Shown here in pieces: positions 1 through 7,798 of a stretch of 28,649 bases of DNA. Each line of letters begins with the position of its first letter. Position 1 is the stretch's first letter. The position numbers were made by a program, and so were the translations under genes. Below the pieces are notes generated by a model. The model saw nothing but the letters and a program-made list of their open reading frames with translations, did not search any database and was not told the DNA's origin. The stretch covers positions 1 through 28,649 of the forward strand of contig JARLFX010000235.1 of assembly GCA_031296355.1 (NCBI GenBank), given 5' to 3'. This DNA is from Acidobacteriaceae bacterium. GTDB taxonomy: Bacteria > Acidobacteriota > Terriglobia > Terriglobales > Acidobacteriaceae.

Positions 1-360
1 CGCAACTTCCTCGGCGTAGCGCGCTCCATCGTCGATCTCGCGGCCCGCGCGCGCGGCAAAAAGCTCGGCGCCGACGAGATCTCCGGCGGCACCTTCACCC
101 TCACCAACTCCGGCATCTTCGGCGAGCAGTTCGGCCTGCCCATCATCAACCAGCCGCAGAGCGCCATCCTCGGCATCGGCGGCATGAGCAAAGAGCCCGT
201 TGTGCTGACGGACAAGGAAGGCAATGACAGCATCGCCATCCGCACCATCCAGTACTTCTCGCTCGGCTTCGACCATCGCATCGTCGATGGCGCAGACGCC
301 GGCAAGTTCATGTCAGACTTCAAGGCCTATCTCGAGAACTGGTCTGAAGACATCGGCTGA
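1..360 (+). CDS. 2-oxo-acid dehydrogenase E2 (dihydrolipoamide acyltransferase), C-terminal part
   Basis: Partial gene. The reading frame is open from base 1 and stops with TGA at 358-360, leaving the last 119 residues. The sequence matches the trimeric acyltransferase core of E2 subunits. It shows the TLTNSGIFG segment, the PIINQPQSAILGIGG segment and the catalytic FDHRIVDGADAGKF motif, whose His and Asp are the acyl-transfer residues of this family. E2 moves the acyl group from lipoyl-lysine to CoA in the 2-oxoglutarate, pyruvate or branched-chain complexes. The lipoyl and E1/E3-binding domains lie outside the window, so substrate class cannot be fixed. A succinyltransferase (sucB) is plausible. 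The gene converges on purK and shares a bidirectional terminator with it. Confidence 0.9.
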   Translation, partial: RNFLGVARSIVDLAARARGKKLGADEISGGTFTLTNSGIFGEQFGLPIINQPQSAILGIGGMSKEPVVLTDKEGNDSIAIRTIQYFSLGFDHRIVDGADAGKFMSDFKAYLENWSEDIG

Positions 361-373
361 TTCTTAAATAAAA

Positions 374-411
374 AAATGGCGTCGAGTCAGAATTCTGACT
401 CGACGCCATTT
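374..411. terminator. Bidirectional rho-independent terminator, perfect 38-bp palindrome
   Basis: A perfect inverted repeat with 19-base arms is centred on an EcoRI-like GAATTC (arm core GGCGTCGAGTCAG). It is preceded by an A-run, which becomes a U-run on the minus-strand transcript, and followed by TTTGCTTTT on the plus strand. It lies between the convergent E2 gene and purK and fits termination of both. Confidence 0.88.
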
Positions 412-445
412 GCTTTTAGCACCTGTTATCTCAAATAAAAACACT

Positions 446-490
446 GTCATTCTGACCCTTGAGCAAAGCGAAGGGGAAGAATCTGCTTTT
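446..490 (+). repeat. Module A dispersed hairpin repeat, long variant
   Basis: This is a GTCATTCTGA...GAAGAATCTGCTTTT element between purK and the terminator. Its outer ATTCT/AGAAT stem is extended by a CCCTT/AAGGG pair that short copies lack. It is the leftmost of about 31 copies in the window. Another long copy is at 11229. Confidence 0.8.
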
Positions 491-505
491 GTCTCTTCTC
501 GCTTC

Positions 506-1648
506 CTACAACCGCCGTGCAGCCTCCAGCACGCGCTCCACCGCTTCAGCTGGAGTCGCTCCCACGCCGGAGAGATGCCCCATCTTGCGCCCCGCGCGCG
601 GACGTTCCTTCTCGTAGAGATGCAGCCGCACTCCCGGCACGGCCAGCGCAGCGTCAAACTTCGGCGGCCCCTTCAGCCACACATCGCCCAGCAGATTCGC
701 GATCGCCGCAGGCTGCACTACGTCAACGCCGCCCAGCGGCAGGTTGCAGATCGCGCGCACTGCCTGCTCAAACTGTCCCGTCATGCAGGCGCGTTCGCTG
801 GCGTGGTAGCTGTTGTGCGCGCGCGGCGCCAGTTCATTCACCAGCAGTGTGCCATCTTTGGTCACAAACATCTCCACCGCCAGAATGCCTTCCAGCTGCA
901 GTGTGTCTGCCAGCTCTTCCGCAATCTTTCTCGATTGCAGCGCCGTCGGAATCGGAATCGTCGCCGGAATCACGCTCCATGCCAGGATCTGGTTCTCGTG
1001 AAAATTCGACGCCGCCGGAAATATCTTCATCTCGCCGTCAGGTGAACGCGCCACCATCACGGAGATCTCCTGCTCCAGGCTTACCGCACGCTCTGCCACG
1101 CAGGCATCTTCGCCCACGGCGATCCACGCCTCGCGAATCTCCGCCTCGGTCGCCTCGCCTGAAAATCCAATCTTCGCCTGGCCCTTGCCGTCATAGCCGC
1201 CCTGCGAACTCTTCACAAAGCACGGCCCAGCCAGCTCTTTCACGCCTGCGATCAGCTCGTCCACTGACCGCGCAGCGCGATACGCCCCCACCGGGAACCC
1301 GTGCTTCACCAGCCAATTCTTCTGCTCAATGCGGTCCTGCACGATCGCCAGTATCTCCGCGCCCGGCCGTACCGGCGCATGCCGCCGCGCGGCTTCCATG
1401 CTCTGCAGTGAAATCTGTTCAATCTCCAGCGTCACCACGTCGCAGCCGCGCGCCAGGTTGCCCGCCTCCCACGCATCGTCCCAGCCTGCCTGGAAGCATG
1501 CATCCACCACAAAACTTGCAGGGCATGCCGGATCAGGATCCAGCACCTGCACGCGATATCCCAGCGAACGCGCGGCCATCGCCGTCATGCGTCCCAGCTG
1601 TCCTCCGCCTAAAATTCCAATCGTCGCGCCCGGCAGAATTCTGTTCAT
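506..1648 (-). CDS. purK: N5-carboxyaminoimidazole ribonucleotide synthase PurK
   Basis: ATP-grasp enzyme of de novo purine synthesis. It carboxylates AIR with ATP and bicarbonate to N5-CAIR, which PurE then rearranges. The 380-residue product opens with the Rossmann-like [14 protein letters not shown] segment, has the ATP-grasp glycine-rich stretch [12 protein letters not shown], and ends its catalytic domain with [15 protein letters not shown], where Glu and Asn bind metal. The open frame extends 20 codons further upstream, but the ATG at 1648 gives the usual PurK N-terminus. It also forms an ATGA overlap with the purE stop, implying translational coupling. Cytoplasmic, one operon with purE. 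Length and motifs look complete. Confidence 0.95.
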   Translation of the reverse strand: MNRILPGATIGILGGGQLGRMTAMAARSLGYRVQVLDPDPACPASFVVDACFQAGWDDAWEAGNLARGCDVVTLEIEQISLQSMEAARRHAPVRPGAEILAIVQDRIEQKNWLVKHGFPVGAYRAARSVDELIAGVKELAGPCFVKSSQGGYDGKGQAKIGFSGEATEAEIREAWIAVGEDACVAERAVSLEQEISVMVARSPDGEMKIFPAASNFHENQILAWSVIPATIPIPTALQSRKIAEELADTLQLEGILAVEMFVTKDGTLLVNELAPRAHNSYHASERACMTGQFEQAVRAICNLPLGGVDVVQPAAIANLLGDVWLKGPPKFDAALAVPGVRLHLYEKERPRAGRKMGHLSGVGATPAEAVERVLEAARRL

Positions 1649-2181
1649 CGTGCGCCAGCCTGCGGCAGTGTCTGCGTCAGCACCTTCGCGGTCTGCTCCG
1701 CGCGCCACTTCGCCAGCTTCGCCGCCAACGCCTTATCTTCCAGCGCCAGAATTGAAATCGCCAGCAGCGCCGCATTCGCCGCGCCCGGCTTGCCAATCGC
1801 CAGCGTTCCCACCGGCACGCCCTTCGGCATCTGCACGATTGAGAGCAGCGAATCCACGCCCTGCAGCATCGTCGCCGGAATCGGCACGCCCAGCACCGGC
1901 AGCGTCGTCTTCGCCGCGATCATTCCCGGCAGATGCGCCGCGCCGCCCGCGCCGGCCACAATCACCTTCACTCCGCGCCCCGCTGCGCCGCCGGCAAACT
2001 CCATCAGCAGCTCCGGCGTCCGGTGCGCAGAAACCACGCGCGCCTCATGCGCCACGCCAAACTCCGTCAGTATCTCTACCGCGGCCTGCATCGTTTCATA
2101 GTCGCTCTTGCTGCCCATCACGACAGAGACCAGGGCGGTCTTCGCTTGCGTCGCCGGATTCACTCTCTTTTTCTGCACCAT
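1645..2181 (-). CDS. purE: N5-carboxyaminoimidazole ribonucleotide mutase PurE (class I)
   Basis: 178 residues, typical of bacterial class I PurE, which converts N5-CAIR to CAIR. Family signatures are all visible: [10 protein letters not shown] for the phosphate-binding loop, SAHRTPE with the catalytic His, [11 protein letters not shown], and [13 protein letters not shown]. It is the first gene of purE-purK and overlaps purK by four bases. There is no Shine-Dalgarno sequence before the ATG. A TATAAT at 2189-2194 places the expected transcript start at or next to the A of the ATG, so the message is probably leaderless. The adjacent upstream gene on the same strand belongs to the phage module, from which a strong hairpin separates it. 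Confidence 0.96.
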   Translation of the reverse strand: MVQKKRVNPATQAKTALVSVVMGSKSDYETMQAAVEILTEFGVAHEARVVSAHRTPELLMEFAGGAAGRGVKVIVAGAGGAAHLPGMIAAKTTLPVLGVPIPATMLQGVDSLLSIVQMPKGVPVGTLAIGKPGAANAALLAISILALEDKALAAKLAKWRAEQTAKVLTQTLPQAGAR

Positions 2182-2188
2182 GCGAGTG

Positions 2189-2194
2189 ATTATA
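2189..2194 (-). promoter_or_regulatory. -10 element of the purEK promoter
   Basis: TATAAT read on the minus strand, seven bases before the purE ATG. A weak -35 (CTGACG, about 19 bp upstream) lies at 2214-2219. The spacing predicts initiation on the A of the start codon. Confidence 0.6.
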
Positions 2195-2218
2195 ACGGTG
2201 CGCTCTTACTTCACGTCA

Positions 2219-2252
2219 GGGCCCGGCTGGAGCAGGTTCTCTCCAGCCGGCC
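2219..2252 (-). terminator. Strong GC hairpin after the last phage-module gene
   Basis: CCGGCTGGAG pairs with CTCCAGCCGG around an 8-base loop, with further GC pairs outside it. It lies about 10 bases past the stop of the 2263-2523 gene. No U-tract follows, so it may be a rho-assisted or mRNA-stabilising end rather than a classical intrinsic terminator. It also insulates purEK from phage read-through. Confidence 0.5.
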
Positions 2253-2262
2253 CATCTGCCGC

Positions 2263-2523
2263 TTACGCAGCCTTGGTCCAGATGCTGGCGTTCAGGCAAT
2301 CCACAACGCCATCAATCACCTTGCCCAGCCCGCCCTGGAACTGCTCCGCGTCTGCGATCTGCTTGCCGCCAACCGCTCCGGCAATGTTGATCGCCGACCC
2401 CACAATCGAAAGCACGGCATCCTTCTTCTGCCCGCCCGTCTGTGCTCCGGCCAGCCCTTCCACTCCCTGGATCACGCCCGGAACCAGCGACAGACCGTGC
2501 AGAAATATGCTTAAAAAATTCAT
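2263..2523 (-). CDS. Small hydrophobic phage-module protein, holin-like candidate
   Basis: 86 residues. A hydrophobic N-terminus (FLSIFLHGLSLVPGVIQGVEG) is followed by a Gly/Ala-rich second apolar stretch (VLSIVGSAINIAGAVGG), then a more polar tail. An AGGAG-type ribosome site lies six bases before the ATG. It is the last gene of the phage module, directly downstream of another small protein with a C-terminal membrane segment. That is a common place for lysis or membrane accessory genes, but I do not recognise a family, and no endolysin gene accompanies it. Function is unassigned; holin is a guess from size, hydrophobicity and position. Confidence 0.6.
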   Translation of the reverse strand: MNFLSIFLHGLSLVPGVIQGVEGLAGAQTGGQKKDAVLSIVGSAINIAGAVGGKQIADAEQFQGGLGKVIDGVVDCLNASIWTKAA

Positions 2524-2550
2524 TCTCTCTCCTCTTTCTCGTTCTGTTGT

Positions 2551-2766
2551 TCAACGCCGTAAATAATCGAAGCCCAGATGAATCAGCGTCAGCAGCGCAC
2601 CGCCCGCGCCCGCCCAGCCACGCATCCTCTGCATCGAACGCTCATGTTGCTCCACGCGTTCCTCCAGCAGCGTCAGCCGTCCCGGCTGGCCAATGCCCAT
2701 CAACGCCCGCATCTGGCTCTTCAACACACTCAAATCCGCCATCACCTGGCTCTCAAACTCCGTCAT
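2551..2766 (-). CDS. Small coiled-coil protein with C-terminal membrane segment (XhlA/holin-like)
   Basis: 71 residues from the ATG at 2766, which has a GAGGG ribosome site five bases upstream. The frame is open to 2817, but that start lies inside a dispersed repeat and is unlikely to be used. The first two thirds are charged and heptad-like (LTLLEERVEQHERSMQRMR). The end is one apolar segment (WAGAGGALLTLIHLGFDYL). This layout resembles phage haemolysin/XhlA-type proteins that sit in the membrane beside holins. It is placed between the tail-tip gene and the last small membrane protein. Family assignment is by architecture only. Confidence 0.65.
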   Translation of the reverse strand: MTEFESQVMADLSVLKSQMRALMGIGQPGRLTLLEERVEQHERSMQRMRGWAGAGGALLTLIHLGFDYLRR

Positions 2767-2812
2767 CGCAACCCTCTGTCCGCCCCAACCTCTGTCATTC
2801 TGCAAATACTTT

Positions 2813-2936
2813 GTCATCCTGAGCGAAGCGAAGGAGCTCTACACCCATGTCGCTCTGGGAACACCATGAAACGGGTGCCCCATACATCGCGCCTTTGTCT
2901 TTCGCGATGTGTGGGACATCGTCGCAACGCGGCGAC
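2813..2936 (+). repeat. Composite repeat type II: module A + linker + module C hairpin
   Basis: Module A starts at 2813, a CTCTACACCCAT linker follows, and module C begins with GGGTGCCCCA at 2873. The C hairpin pairs CCCATACATCGCG with CGCGATGTGTGGG. The composite fills the gap between the tail-tip gene and the small coiled-coil gene. Confidence 0.8.
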
Positions 2937-2951
2937 CGCTCCTACCCATGT

Positions 2952-5261
2952 CTACCCCACCGGAATATCCACGCCCACCACACTGGAAAATCTCGAATAA
3001 ACCGGTGGCGTCGACCCGTCATACGCCCGCACAAAATACTCTTCAAACTGCGCCGCCCGTGGAATCGTAAAACTCCGCACGCCGCTGCGCAGCACCAGGT
3101 CCTGGTCCACGTTCGGCCCAAAATCTCCCTCCCGCCGACGCACCTCAAACCCGCCGCCCGCCGGTGCAGCTATGCCTGCATCCATTTGCAGTGCCGTGCC
3201 CGAATAGTTCGTCAGCCGCATCTCCTGCAGATTCGGCAGCACCGCCACCGGCCCCGTCGCCGCGCTCACCGGTAGCAAAGCATCCGCCGCAACAGTGGTT
3301 GAGAGCTTCATGGAGAGCGCTTCCGCCCAATCATTTGCAAACGTGATCGCGTAGCTCAGCTTCTCCGGTGCGCAGTGCTCATCCTCGATGGTCACGCTGC
3401 GCACAATCGCCTGCAGATTCGTTCCGCCGTTGTCGCACGTCACACACAGAAGATCGCCCGGCCACACATCGTCGCCCTGCTGCAGATTCACCGCGGCATA
3501 CCGCCCCGCAATCGCCGCCGCCCTGTCCGTTGCAAAGCTCAGCACCGCGGCCGCCGCGCTCTCGCAATCGGCAGAGCTTCGCGCCACCGGAGCACGTACG
3601 CTGCCCAGCCATCGCGCCATCGCCGGCTCTCCCGCCACCGTCTGTAGCGGAACGCTCGCCGTATCCGCCAGCCTCGCCATCGCGCGCTGCCGCATGCGGT
3701 AGCTCACCGCGATCAACTCGTCCGCCGCCGGAATCCGTCCTGCGTAGAACGTCACCTTGCCGTTCGCAAACGTGCAATCCACGCCCTCGCCCGCCGCGCC
3801 GATCAGCCGCGTCCGCACCGGCTCGCCCACCGGCGTGCTCGTCACCCAGCTCGATCCGTTCTGTGTGCCGCGAAGATATCCGATCGTCCCCAGCAGGTTC
3901 GTGCTGTTCACTGCAACAAAATTGCATATTGCTGGCGAACTGTTTACCGCACCGTCATACAACACCGTCGCCGGCGTGCTCGAAGCCAGCCCGTTGTCCT
4001 GCAGCTCAAACACGATGGAGACCGGAGCCTCCACCATTCCGCCGCCAAACAGCGTCACTTTGCCCGTCACCATCGCATAGTACGTCTGCATCACGCGCTG
4101 CAGCTCCACGCAATGCAGCCGCAGCCGCAGCGTATACGCATGCCCCGCCTGCACGGTGAATGCCGTCCCCACCTCACTTCCATTCACCACGGGGATCAGC
4201 ACGGTTGCGCCATTGCTCTGCCGCACGCGGTATCCCGCAAAGCAGTTTCCCAGGCTCGTCGTTCCGCTATACAGCCCGCACACCACGCCATCGCTTCCTG
4301 CTGAAAGCTGCACCGCTCCCGCTTCCAGCACCAGCGATCCGCCCAGCTCCACCTGGTCCAGCAACGCCAGCGTCGTCTGCCCGTCATAGCCCGTGCCGCC
4401 GCTCAGCAACAACCCCGCTGCGGCAAACCCCATGTGCGAGCCCGCATCATTCACGTTCCACACCTGCTTGTTGAACGTGCCCAGGTTGAAGCTGTCATTC
4501 ACCAGCGCCGCTGCCTTCGCATCCGGCGTGTGCCGCATCTCGAAGACAGACGTTGTTCCGTCGCCGAGAAAATACTCCGTCACATAATCCGAAGGTTCCA
4601 TCTCGCCCGTCAGCGTGATGTCGTTGGCAAAATCCTTCGCCTCGCTCACCGTCAGCGCCGCCGGATTCAGCGTTCCGTCGCCCGCTGCAAATTCATGCCG
4701 CCTTCCGCCCGCCGTCTGCATCGCCAGCGCTCCATCCAGCACTCGATAAGCCGCATAGGCCGCGCCCGCCAGTGCGCCCGCATTCGCTGACCAGCTCTGT
4801 CCCGGCTGCGGTTGAAACACGCCCACGCTCACTGTGCCCCCAGTGCCGCCCGCTGCCAGCGCCGCGTTCTCGCTGCGCGCCGCCAACGCCTCCAGCAGTT
4901 GCCCGCTGTTCTGCGCATAGCCAGCGCCGCCTGCAGTCATGCCCAACTGGTTCAGCAGCCACTCTTCGCTCACCGCCCGCAGCGCGCTTCTGTACACCGC
5001 GCCCGCCATCCCCGCGCCTGCATACACGGCCACCGGCTCCGTCGCCACCACGCCCGTAAACAGCACCGTCCCGTTGTCCGCCAGCACGCGTACCCTCGCG
5101 CCCCGCATCGGCGTCTTGCCGCCATCGCTGCAATCCACCATGCCCGCCAGCAGCGAAGGCTCATTCAGCGTCCGCTTGATCTGCAACGGCTTCTCCGTGC
5201 ACAGTCGCGTACTGTAATCCACCGCGCCCAGCCCATCATGATTGTCGATCGTGATCTTCAA
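2952..5261 (-). CDS. Large tail-tip/baseplate-like protein with jelly-roll insertion
   Basis: 769 residues starting at TTG (5261), chosen because a GAGG ribosome site lies five bases upstream and no in-frame ATG precedes the conserved-looking N-terminus. Residues about 1-110 resemble a phage tail-hub domain (early LQIKRTLNEPS, then RVLADNGTVLFTGVV). About residues 255-420 look like a LamG/ConA-type beta sandwich (SFNLGTFNKQVWNV, GYDGQTTLALLDQ, HAYTLRLRLHCVELQRV). The middle to C-terminal part returns to a hub-like fold (LQQGDDVWPGDLLCVTCDN). The end resembles a fibronectin-III-like domain (EEYFVRAYDGSTPPVYS). It follows the tail-tube candidate, where tailed phages place tail-tip genes. A host-glycan-binding role for the jelly roll is inference. 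Confidence 0.72.
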   Translation of the reverse strand: MKITIDNHDGLGAVDYSTRLCTEKPLQIKRTLNEPSLLAGMVDCSDGGKTPMRGARVRVLADNGTVLFTGVVATEPVAVYAGAGMAGAVYRSALRAVSEEWLLNQLGMTAGGAGYAQNSGQLLEALAARSENAALAAGGTGGTVSVGVFQPQPGQSWSANAGALAGAAYAAYRVLDGALAMQTAGGRRHEFAAGDGTLNPAALTVSEAKDFANDITLTGEMEPSDYVTEYFLGDGTTSVFEMRHTPDAKAAALVNDSFNLGTFNKQVWNVNDAGSHMGFAAAGLLLSGGTGYDGQTTLALLDQVELGGSLVLEAGAVQLSAGSDGVVCGLYSGTTSLGNCFAGYRVRQSNGATVLIPVVNGSEVGTAFTVQAGHAYTLRLRLHCVELQRVMQTYYAMVTGKVTLFGGGMVEAPVSIVFELQDNGLASSTPATVLYDGAVNSSPAICNFVAVNSTNLLGTIGYLRGTQNGSSWVTSTPVGEPVRTRLIGAAGEGVDCTFANGKVTFYAGRIPAADELIAVSYRMRQRAMARLADTASVPLQTVAGEPAMARWLGSVRAPVARSSADCESAAAAVLSFATDRAAAIAGRYAAVNLQQGDDVWPGDLLCVTCDNGGTNLQAIVRSVTIEDEHCAPEKLSYAITFANDWAEALSMKLSTTVAADALLPVSAATGPVAVLPNLQEMRLTNYSGTALQMDAGIAAPAGGGFEVRRREGDFGPNVDQDLVLRSGVRSFTIPRAAQFEEYFVRAYDGSTPPVYSRFSSVVGVDIPVG

Positions 5262-5295
5262 TGCGTCCTCTCCATCTCATCCTTGCCACCAATGC

Positions 5296-5327
5296 GGGTG
5301 CCCCAGGTCTCGCTTCTGAGACCTGGG
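5296..5327 (+). repeat. Module D hairpin
   Basis: GGGTGCCCCA flows into a perfect 10-bp stem CCCAGGTCTC/GAGACCTGGG with a GCTTCT loop. Near-identical copies lie at 10104-10135 and 15222-15253, all in the same orientation. Confidence 0.85.
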
Positions 5328-5395
5328 CTTTCACCGCTGCACGATCTCTCCGTTACGCTACGCAGGTGCCGCCACGGCAACTGTCTTTTATGTTT

Positions 5396-5531
5396 GTCAT
5401 CCTGAGCGCAGCGAAGGACCTGCTTCTGCTTTGTTCTTGTCTCCAAGGTTTTGTTCTTGCCTCTAAGGTAGGTGCGGGCTTCAGCCCGCACATTAACCTC
5501 CGCCACAGAACCGGGCTTTAGCCCATGAGGT
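5396..5531 (+). repeat. Composite repeat type I: module A + pyrimidine-rich spacer + module B
   Basis: Module A spans 5396-5427. A degenerate TTTGTTCTTGCC-like spacer spans 5428-5464. Module B spans 5465-5531 and carries GTGCGGGCT/AGCCCGCAC and GGGCTTTAGCCC hairpins. It fills the gap between the tail-tube and tail-tip genes. Confidence 0.82.
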
Positions 5532-5539
5532 AATCGTCT

Positions 5540-6481
5540 CTAAGCCGCCGGCAAATAACTCCTGTAGCACAGCACGCTCTCGCCATCCATCGCATCCGTC
5601 ACCGGCAGCGCGCGAAAGCTCCCCGCCAGCCCCCACTGCTTCAGCGGCTTGCTCAGCGCGCTCTGTGTCTCCGCCGCACCCTCCATCGCCTGCAGTCGCG
5701 GATAGTAAAAGATCACGCGGTCTCCCTGTTCGCCCTCCAGCACAAACAGCGCCGACCACTCCTGAAAGAAACTCCCGCCTTCGCGATCCACAAATCCGCA
5801 CACCGGCATCACCGCCATCTCCGTTGTCGGAGCGCCTGCAGGCAGCGGCTCCTCCAGCGTCACGCTGTCCGTGCCGACTGCCGCAATTCGTCCCGTATTC
5901 AGCGTCACTCGCCGCGTATAGCTGCTGTCGCCGCCAATCGCCGCAGCCGCCGCCGCACTCACATACGCCGCACTCACGCCGCTTCCCACAAAGCCCGTGG
6001 CACCCGGCGCATAGTCCACATCCACTGCCACCATCTGCCCCACGGCAAACGCGCCCACGTTGGCCGTACCCACCTTCACGCAGGTCGCCGTCGATCCCGT
6101 CAACACCGCCGCTGCCGTCATCGGAGCGACCGGCAGATTCATATGTTGCGATCCTGTGCTCAGTGCCATCTGCAGCTTGCCCCAGCTTACGAACTCCAGC
6201 TTCACCGTCGCATCCAGCGTCTGCCGCACCTGGCTTCGCGCCGTATGCGGACTGCCCGCCATCAATGTCTCCACCTTCGTCGCGCTGCTGCGTGCAAATC
6301 CGCTCACGCATCCCAGGTCCACCCACGGCGCTGGCGGAGCATCCAGCGCAAACCGCCCATCCACCGCCGCGTCAAATATCGTCGGCGTCCCTGCACTCCG
6401 TTCCACCGGCGCAAAGTATGCCCGTACCTGCCTGCCCGTCGGTGGAGTCGCCTTCATCGGTGCTGTTGCCTCTGTGCTCAT
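5540..6481 (-). CDS. Tail-tube/major tail protein candidate
   Basis: 313 residues, starting in an ATGA overlap with the stop of the preceding gene, so the two are translationally coupled. The N-terminus (GRQVRAYFAPVERSAGTP) is followed by beta-rich, Gly/Ala/Thr-rich sequence and VKLEFVSWGKLQMALSTG, features of phage tail-tube proteins. A central insertion-like stretch (about residues 115-200) is rich in Ala and Val. A SLEGEQGDR-type charged turn and FYYPRLQAMEG follow. Position supports the call: after connector and completion genes and before a tail-tip gene. In long-tailed phages a tape-measure gene would be expected between this gene and the next, and none is present. Assignment rests on synteny and composition. 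Confidence 0.6.
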   Translation of the reverse strand: MSTEATAPMKATPPTGRQVRAYFAPVERSAGTPTIFDAAVDGRFALDAPPAPWVDLGCVSGFARSSATKVETLMAGSPHTARSQVRQTLDATVKLEFVSWGKLQMALSTGSQHMNLPVAPMTAAAVLTGSTATCVKVGTANVGAFAVGQMVAVDVDYAPGATGFVGSGVSAAYVSAAAAAAIGGDSSYTRRVTLNTGRIAAVGTDSVTLEEPLPAGAPTTEMAVMPVCGFVDREGGSFFQEWSALFVLEGEQGDRVIFYYPRLQAMEGAAETQSALSKPLKQWGLAGSFRALPVTDAMDGESVLCYRSYLPAA

Positions 6482-6963
6482 TCGCTCGGCTCCTCATAGC
6501 TGTACACATCCACCCTCGCCACCCGCTGCAGCCGCTCCGCATTCCTGGCCACGCTCTCAAACGCCGGATCGCTCCAGAAGATCGAGCCCTGCATCACGCT
6601 CGTCCCATCCGCAGTAAACTTCCGCTTCGCCGCCGTCTGTGGCGTCAGTATCTTCACCAGCTCCGCATCCATCGCCGTCAACTTCTGCCCACGATCCATG
6701 CCTGCGCTGCTCTCCTCGCCATCGGTGAAGTATTCGATCTCACAGCGCATCGTTGCCAACGGCACCGGCTGCTGCCAATCCACCTGCAGCTCCGTCCAGC
6801 GCAGAATGAACACATTCGCCGGCAACTCCTCCGCTACCACTTCGTTCTCCTGCACCATCGCTCCCGGCCGCAGCAGTCCCCGCATCACAAACGTCCGCGC
6901 CGGATTCACCACCGCCAGCCGGTCACGCAGCGCCACATAAAACGTATCTTTTGCATTCTTCAT
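6478..6963 (-). CDS. Phage tail-completion/minor tail protein candidate
   Basis: 161 residues from the ATG at 6963, preceded by GAGGGTGGA as ribosome site. The longer open frame to 7089 runs through dispersed repeats and is rejected. The sequence opens with MKNAKDTFYVALRDRLAVVN and continues with a beta-rich core (ANVFILRWTELQVDW, MRCEIEYFTDGEESSAG). The size and 'maximal Arg-Leu' start resemble proteins that close the head-tail joint or cap the tail tube. It is coupled to the next gene by an ATGA overlap. Neighbours are the connector-region genes upstream and the tail-tube candidate downstream. Exact family not recognised. Confidence 0.6.
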   Translation of the reverse strand: MKNAKDTFYVALRDRLAVVNPARTFVMRGLLRPGAMVQENEVVAEELPANVFILRWTELQVDWQQPVPLATMRCEIEYFTDGEESSAGMDRGQKLTAMDAELVKILTPQTAAKRKFTADGTSVMQGSIFWSDPAFESVARNAERLQRVARVDVYSYEEPSE

Positions 6964-7014
6964 TCCACCCTCACTTCTTCTGGCCACCAAACTTTTGTAT
7001 CGAGAAAACTTCTT

Positions 7015-7159
7015 GTCATCCTGAGCGCAGCGAAGGATCTCTATACCCATACCGCGCAGGGATCGCCAACGAGCGGGTGCCCCATACATCGCGCCCTTGT
7101 TTCATGCGATGTGTGGGAAATCGCCGCGCAGAGCCTGCCCTGAGCAAAGCCGAACGGGC
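7015..7159 (+). repeat. Composite repeat type II (A + C) plus a CCCTGAGC...GGGC element
   Basis: Module A starts at 7015, module C at 7074 (stem around CATACATCGCG/ATGCGATGTGTGGG). At 7135-7159 lies a CTGCCCTGAGCAAAGCCGAACGGGC element, another short dispersed-type palindrome. Confidence 0.75.
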
Positions 7160-7212
7160 GCACAAATTTCCTGTCCAGCATGTACTCCGTCGTAGAGCAT
7201 TCCCTTACCCTT

Positions 7213-7344
7213 GTCATTCTGAGCACCGCGAAGAATCTGCTTCTTCTTGTGTCGTGCGGCGCCTTCTGTTGCCTCTAAGGTAGGTGCGGGCTTCAGCCCG
7301 CACCTCTCCGCACTGCCACAAACCCGGGCTTTAGCCCCTGAGGT
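7213..7344 (+). repeat. Composite repeat type I (A + spacer + B)
   Basis: Module A spans 7213-7245, a T/C-rich spacer spans 7246-7276, and module B spans 7277-7344. With the 7015-7159 composite it fills the 388-base gap 6964-7351, which holds no gene. Confidence 0.8.
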
Positions 7345-7351
7345 TCTCCCT

Positions 7352-7798
7352 CTACACCATCGTCCCCAGCGCGCCCCGCAGCTGCAGCCTGTACAGATAC
7401 GGCTGCCCGAACGCCTCTGAACTCGTCGCTCCCACGATCTGCATCAGCGTTCCGCCCACCACCACGCCCGCCGCCTGCGCAAACAACACACTCGGCGACG
7501 CATACTGTAGCGTCCCCACCACCTCCACGATCTTCGTCGCAGACACCAGCAGCTCCGCGCGCGCTCCCTTTCCCTCCGCCTTCTTCGCCAGCACCTTCCG
7601 ATACACCGCCGGCCCGATCTCCACCTCTTCAAACTGCGCCTCGCCCATGCCCAGCTGCTCGGCATCCATCGCCGCCATCGCCGTTCCCGGCACCCGCAGC
7701 ATCACCGCGCAACCGCCCAGCGAACGCAGCAGCACATCCGCCATCCGCGCCGCCGCACCCGTCGCGGCCCTCACATCCACCGCCTCGCTCATGCTCAC
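7352..7798 (-). CDS. Hypothetical phage head-tail joining protein
   Basis: 148 residues. The start is read as GTG at 7798, overlapping the connector stop (GTGA); an ATG two codons in is an alternative with GGGG five bases before it. The protein is Ala/Val/Gly-rich with a charged middle (VYRKVLAKKAEGKGARAELL). Its end is beta-like (GQPYLYRLQLRGALGTMV). In tailed-phage head-to-tail modules the gene after the adaptor usually encodes a stopper or neck protein, and this position fits. No motif identifies a family. It is the last gene of the connector transcription segment before a 388-base repeat-filled gap. Confidence 0.55.
   Translation of the reverse strand: MSMSEAVDVRAATGAAARMADVLLRSLGGCAVMLRVPGTAMAAMDAEQLGMGEAQFEEVEIGPAVYRKVLAKKAEGKGARAELLVSATKIVEVVGTLQYASPSVLFAQAAGVVVGGTLMQIVGATSSEAFGQPYLYRLQLRGALGTMV

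Noticed and set aside
517..1755. Long plus-strand open frame opposite purK/purE
   Set aside because: Pro/Arg/Ser-rich shadow of the strongly supported purK and purE genes, caused by high GC content.
5665..7143. 492-codon plus-strand frame
   Set aside because: Antisense to the tail-tube and completion genes, low-complexity Pro/Arg composition, ends in repeats.
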